Positions 28,292 to 29,727 of a stretch of DNA of 29,727 bases are shown here, piece after piece; position 1 is the stretch's first letter; each line of letters starts with the position of its first letter. A program made the position numbers and the translations under genes. Source of the stretch: a virus; IMG/VR virus record IMGVR_UViG_3300026183_000028, positions 1 to 29,727 of that record; one strand, 5' to 3'. The notes under the pieces were generated by a model, which was given only the letters and a program-made list of their open reading frames with translations, was not told the origin of the DNA and made no database searches.

Positions 28292-28896
28292 TAGCCTCCG
28301 TCATATGGAAATTTTGCTTTGTTTTTTTCAGTTGAGTTGAATTTCAGATCACCTCTGTGTTGAGGGGTAAAATCCAAAGAGGCATTGTAAACTTTCGGTA
28401 ATAGCTCCGTTTGGTTAGGAGTGAACATTCCCATCTCTAAAACAGGGTTGGCAGACCACGTCCCGATCCATCCAAGAAGCCAGCCATTTTCAGAGCCGAA
28501 ATCTTTTATCAAGTTTGCAAACTTAATCTCAACCAAAGGAGCTTTCGATAAGATAAGTGCGTTTCTATTGACGCCTCCACTAAGCTCTTGTTGAACCTCG
28601 GCGTAAGAGGGGTAAAGCATTTGAGTCATTATATTAATACTTTTCATGTTTCCTCTTGCCTCATCCGCGTCATAGGAAACTATATCAAAACCTAAGCTTA
28701 TGCTTCTTTTTGTTCCTTGAAAAGTTCCAATTGGATCAATTCTACCATAGACTTGCTCTTCGTTCCATTGTGATGAAAAAGAGTTAGTAAAAGATGTTAC
28801 GAACGCTGGGAAGACTACAACTTCACTTGGATTTTGAGCAGATCTGATAAAAATCTCAGCTGACTTATTTGAAACATAACTTGTTTTGAAACTCAT
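28291..28896 (-). CDS. tail protein (tail tube initiator/gpU-like position)
   Basis: Encodes 201 residues with no clear motif. It is beta-rich (VVVFPAFVTSFTNSFSSQW, RSISLGFDIVSYDADEAR, PLVEIKFANLIKDFG). It sits between tape measure and LysM gene, where P2-like phages have gpU and T4-like phages have gp54/gp48, which complete the tail tube at the baseplate. This is assigned by position rather than by sequence. Its ribosome site AGAGG follows the tape measure stop. Confidence 0.6.
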   Translation of the reverse strand: MSFKTSYVSNKSAEIFIRSAQNPSEVVVFPAFVTSFTNSFSSQWNEEQVYGRIDPIGTFQGTKRSISLGFDIVSYDADEARGNMKSINIMTQMLYPSYAEVQQELSGGVNRNALILSKAPLVEIKFANLIKDFGSENGWLLGWIGTWSANPVLEMGMFTPNQTELLPKVYNASLDFTPQHRGDLKFNSTEKNKAKFPYDGG

Positions 28897-28910
28897 TTTA
28901 AAACCTCTTT

Positions 28911-29727
28911 TTAAAAATTGGCAATCTCTGCAACATAGCCTTCGAATTCTCTTTCTCCGATTTTAACTGTCATTGTCATGTTATCGAAGAAATTTTGGAC
29001 ATTAGCTGTTACGCTCGTTGTACTTGCGGAGATGCGTTCTCCTGTCATACTTGTTGCTTGACCTGCTGTAATTAGGGCCAAGTTCTCAATTGTTGAGCTT
29101 ACTTTTATGTCTTGACCCATCTTATTGACTTCTTCGGCCATCTTTCTTATTCCCTCGAGCACAAAGTCACCGGATCCAAAAGATGTTACAATCGAAGCCA
29201 TTGCCTCAAGGCTTCTTGTTGCTAATTCTTCTAATTGCAAATCGATTTCACTAGTCCCGAACATTGATCCAACAGCTTCAGCAATTCTTGCAGCACCTGA
29301 CATGACGGAATCAACAAGACCTGCAAAAAACCCACCAACCGAATCAATAACTCTGGCAATCGAATTACCTACCTCAGCCCAACCGTATCCCACGAGAGAA
29401 AATGCTGCCACCAACCCTGCCGCGACAAGGCCAATACCAATGATTTCTAGAGCTACAGCCCCAAGAGAACCAGCGAGACCAGACATGGTAGCTGTTAGGG
29501 ACGCAACTTGCGGTGCCGAAGTACTTGAAGAAAGTCCCAACGCCTTGATGCCCCCTGAGATAATACCCAATAGTGGACCACCCAAGATTGAAAATGATCC
29601 AACCACTGCTTTTAGAATAGGTCCAAGAAGAATAATTGCAGCTCCCAACGAAACCCAAAATGCTATCTGTTCTTTTTGTTCTGTTGATTTACCTTTGAAC
29701 CATTCTGTAAGCCATTTTGCACCGGCA
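28911..29727 (-). CDS. tail tape measure protein, C-terminal part (runs off the window)
   Basis: The frame is open to the right edge (the segment before LGAAIILLGPILK reads through GAKWLTEWFKGKSTEQKEQ), so the start is outside. At least 271 residues are visible: Gly/Ala-rich hydrophobic stretches (GPILKAVVGSFSILGGPLLG, ALEIIGIGLVAAGLVAAF) followed by an amphipathic helix region and a beta-rich end. This composition and the downstream tail/LysM genes are typical of tape measure proteins, which set tail length and pass into the host membrane. Confidence 0.75.
   Translation of the reverse strand, partial: AGAKWLTEWFKGKSTEQKEQIAFWVSLGAAIILLGPILKAVVGSFSILGGPLLGIISGGIKALGLSSSTSAPQVASLTATMSGLAGSLGAVALEIIGIGLVAAGLVAAFSLVGYGWAEVGNSIARVIDSVGGFFAGLVDSVMSGAARIAEAVGSMFGTSEIDLQLEELATRSLEAMASIVTSFGSGDFVLEGIRKMAEEVNKMGQDIKVSSTIENLALITAGQATSMTGERISASTTSVTANVQNFFDNMTMTVKIGEREFEGYVAEIANF

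Noticed and set aside
1-29727. CRISPR arrays, insertion sequences, integrase or attachment sites
   Set aside because: No regularly spaced repeats, transposase or integrase motifs were seen. The only direct repeats are the 52-bp promoter pair and the 48-bp tandem in the 1405-codon gene.

Overview
The window is a stretch of a tailed double-stranded DNA phage genome, most likely a large myovirus-type phage of a Gram-negative, possibly marine, bacterium. The reasons are a tape-measure/LysM/baseplate gene block, a phage replication and nucleotide set (class II ribonucleotide reductase, ThyX, thioredoxin, RecA/UvsX, DnaB-type helicase, FEN-type exonuclease, zinc-containing SSB, stand-alone family A polymerase), a tRNA, three homing endonucleases and very tight gene packing with ATGA overlaps. 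Every supported gene is on the minus strand, so transcription runs from right to left. The host and the exact phage lineage cannot be fixed from the sequence alone.

Layout from right (upstream) to left: 29727-22573 is a tail/baseplate block (partial tape measure, a 201-aa tail protein, a LysM protein, a 1405-aa baseplate-like protein, a 389-aa protein). 22497-19025 holds the polymerase, small SH3-like proteins, a possible tubulin/FtsZ-like protein, small unknown genes and a 23-residue membrane peptide. 18945-17349 holds an 88-aa protein, tRNA-Arg, SSB and an acidic lipoprotein. 17349-13959 holds recA with a GIY-YIG endonuclease and an orphan second recA 3' end, then thioredoxin and the exonuclease. 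13896-9248 holds the helicase and the ribonucleotide reductase with two HNH endonucleases and an orphan second RNR 3' end. 9203-3796 holds an Hc1-like protein, a GroES-like protein, ThyX, a nucleotidyltransferase, a J-domain protein and unknowns. 3766-1174 is a run of five proteins that share one N-terminal leader. 991-1 is a restriction-endonuclease/methyltransferase pair that runs off the left edge.

Nine near-identical sigma70 promoters (TTGACA, exactly 17 bp, TG-containing extended -10) divide the window into transcription units. This suggests that host RNA polymerase reads these genes. Two clear intrinsic terminators follow the recA unit and the SSB gene.

The most unusual feature is seen twice. 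A housekeeping phage gene (RNR, recA) is intact but is followed directly by a homing endonuclease, and the endonuclease is followed by a second, diverged, in-frame copy of the last 48-66 codons of the same gene. The two endonucleases are from different families (HNH and GIY-YIG), yet in both cases the endonuclease stop codon sits on the first codons of the orphan copy. All three endonucleases also have a hairpin that buries the Shine-Dalgarno sequence at the start codon. I interpret these as homing cassettes that do not need splicing because they bring a replacement 3' end. Other points of note are a leader shared by five adjacent proteins with an L-x-E motif (possible capsid targeting and protease cleavage), and a phage-borne MutH/MvaI/BcnI-like restriction pair.
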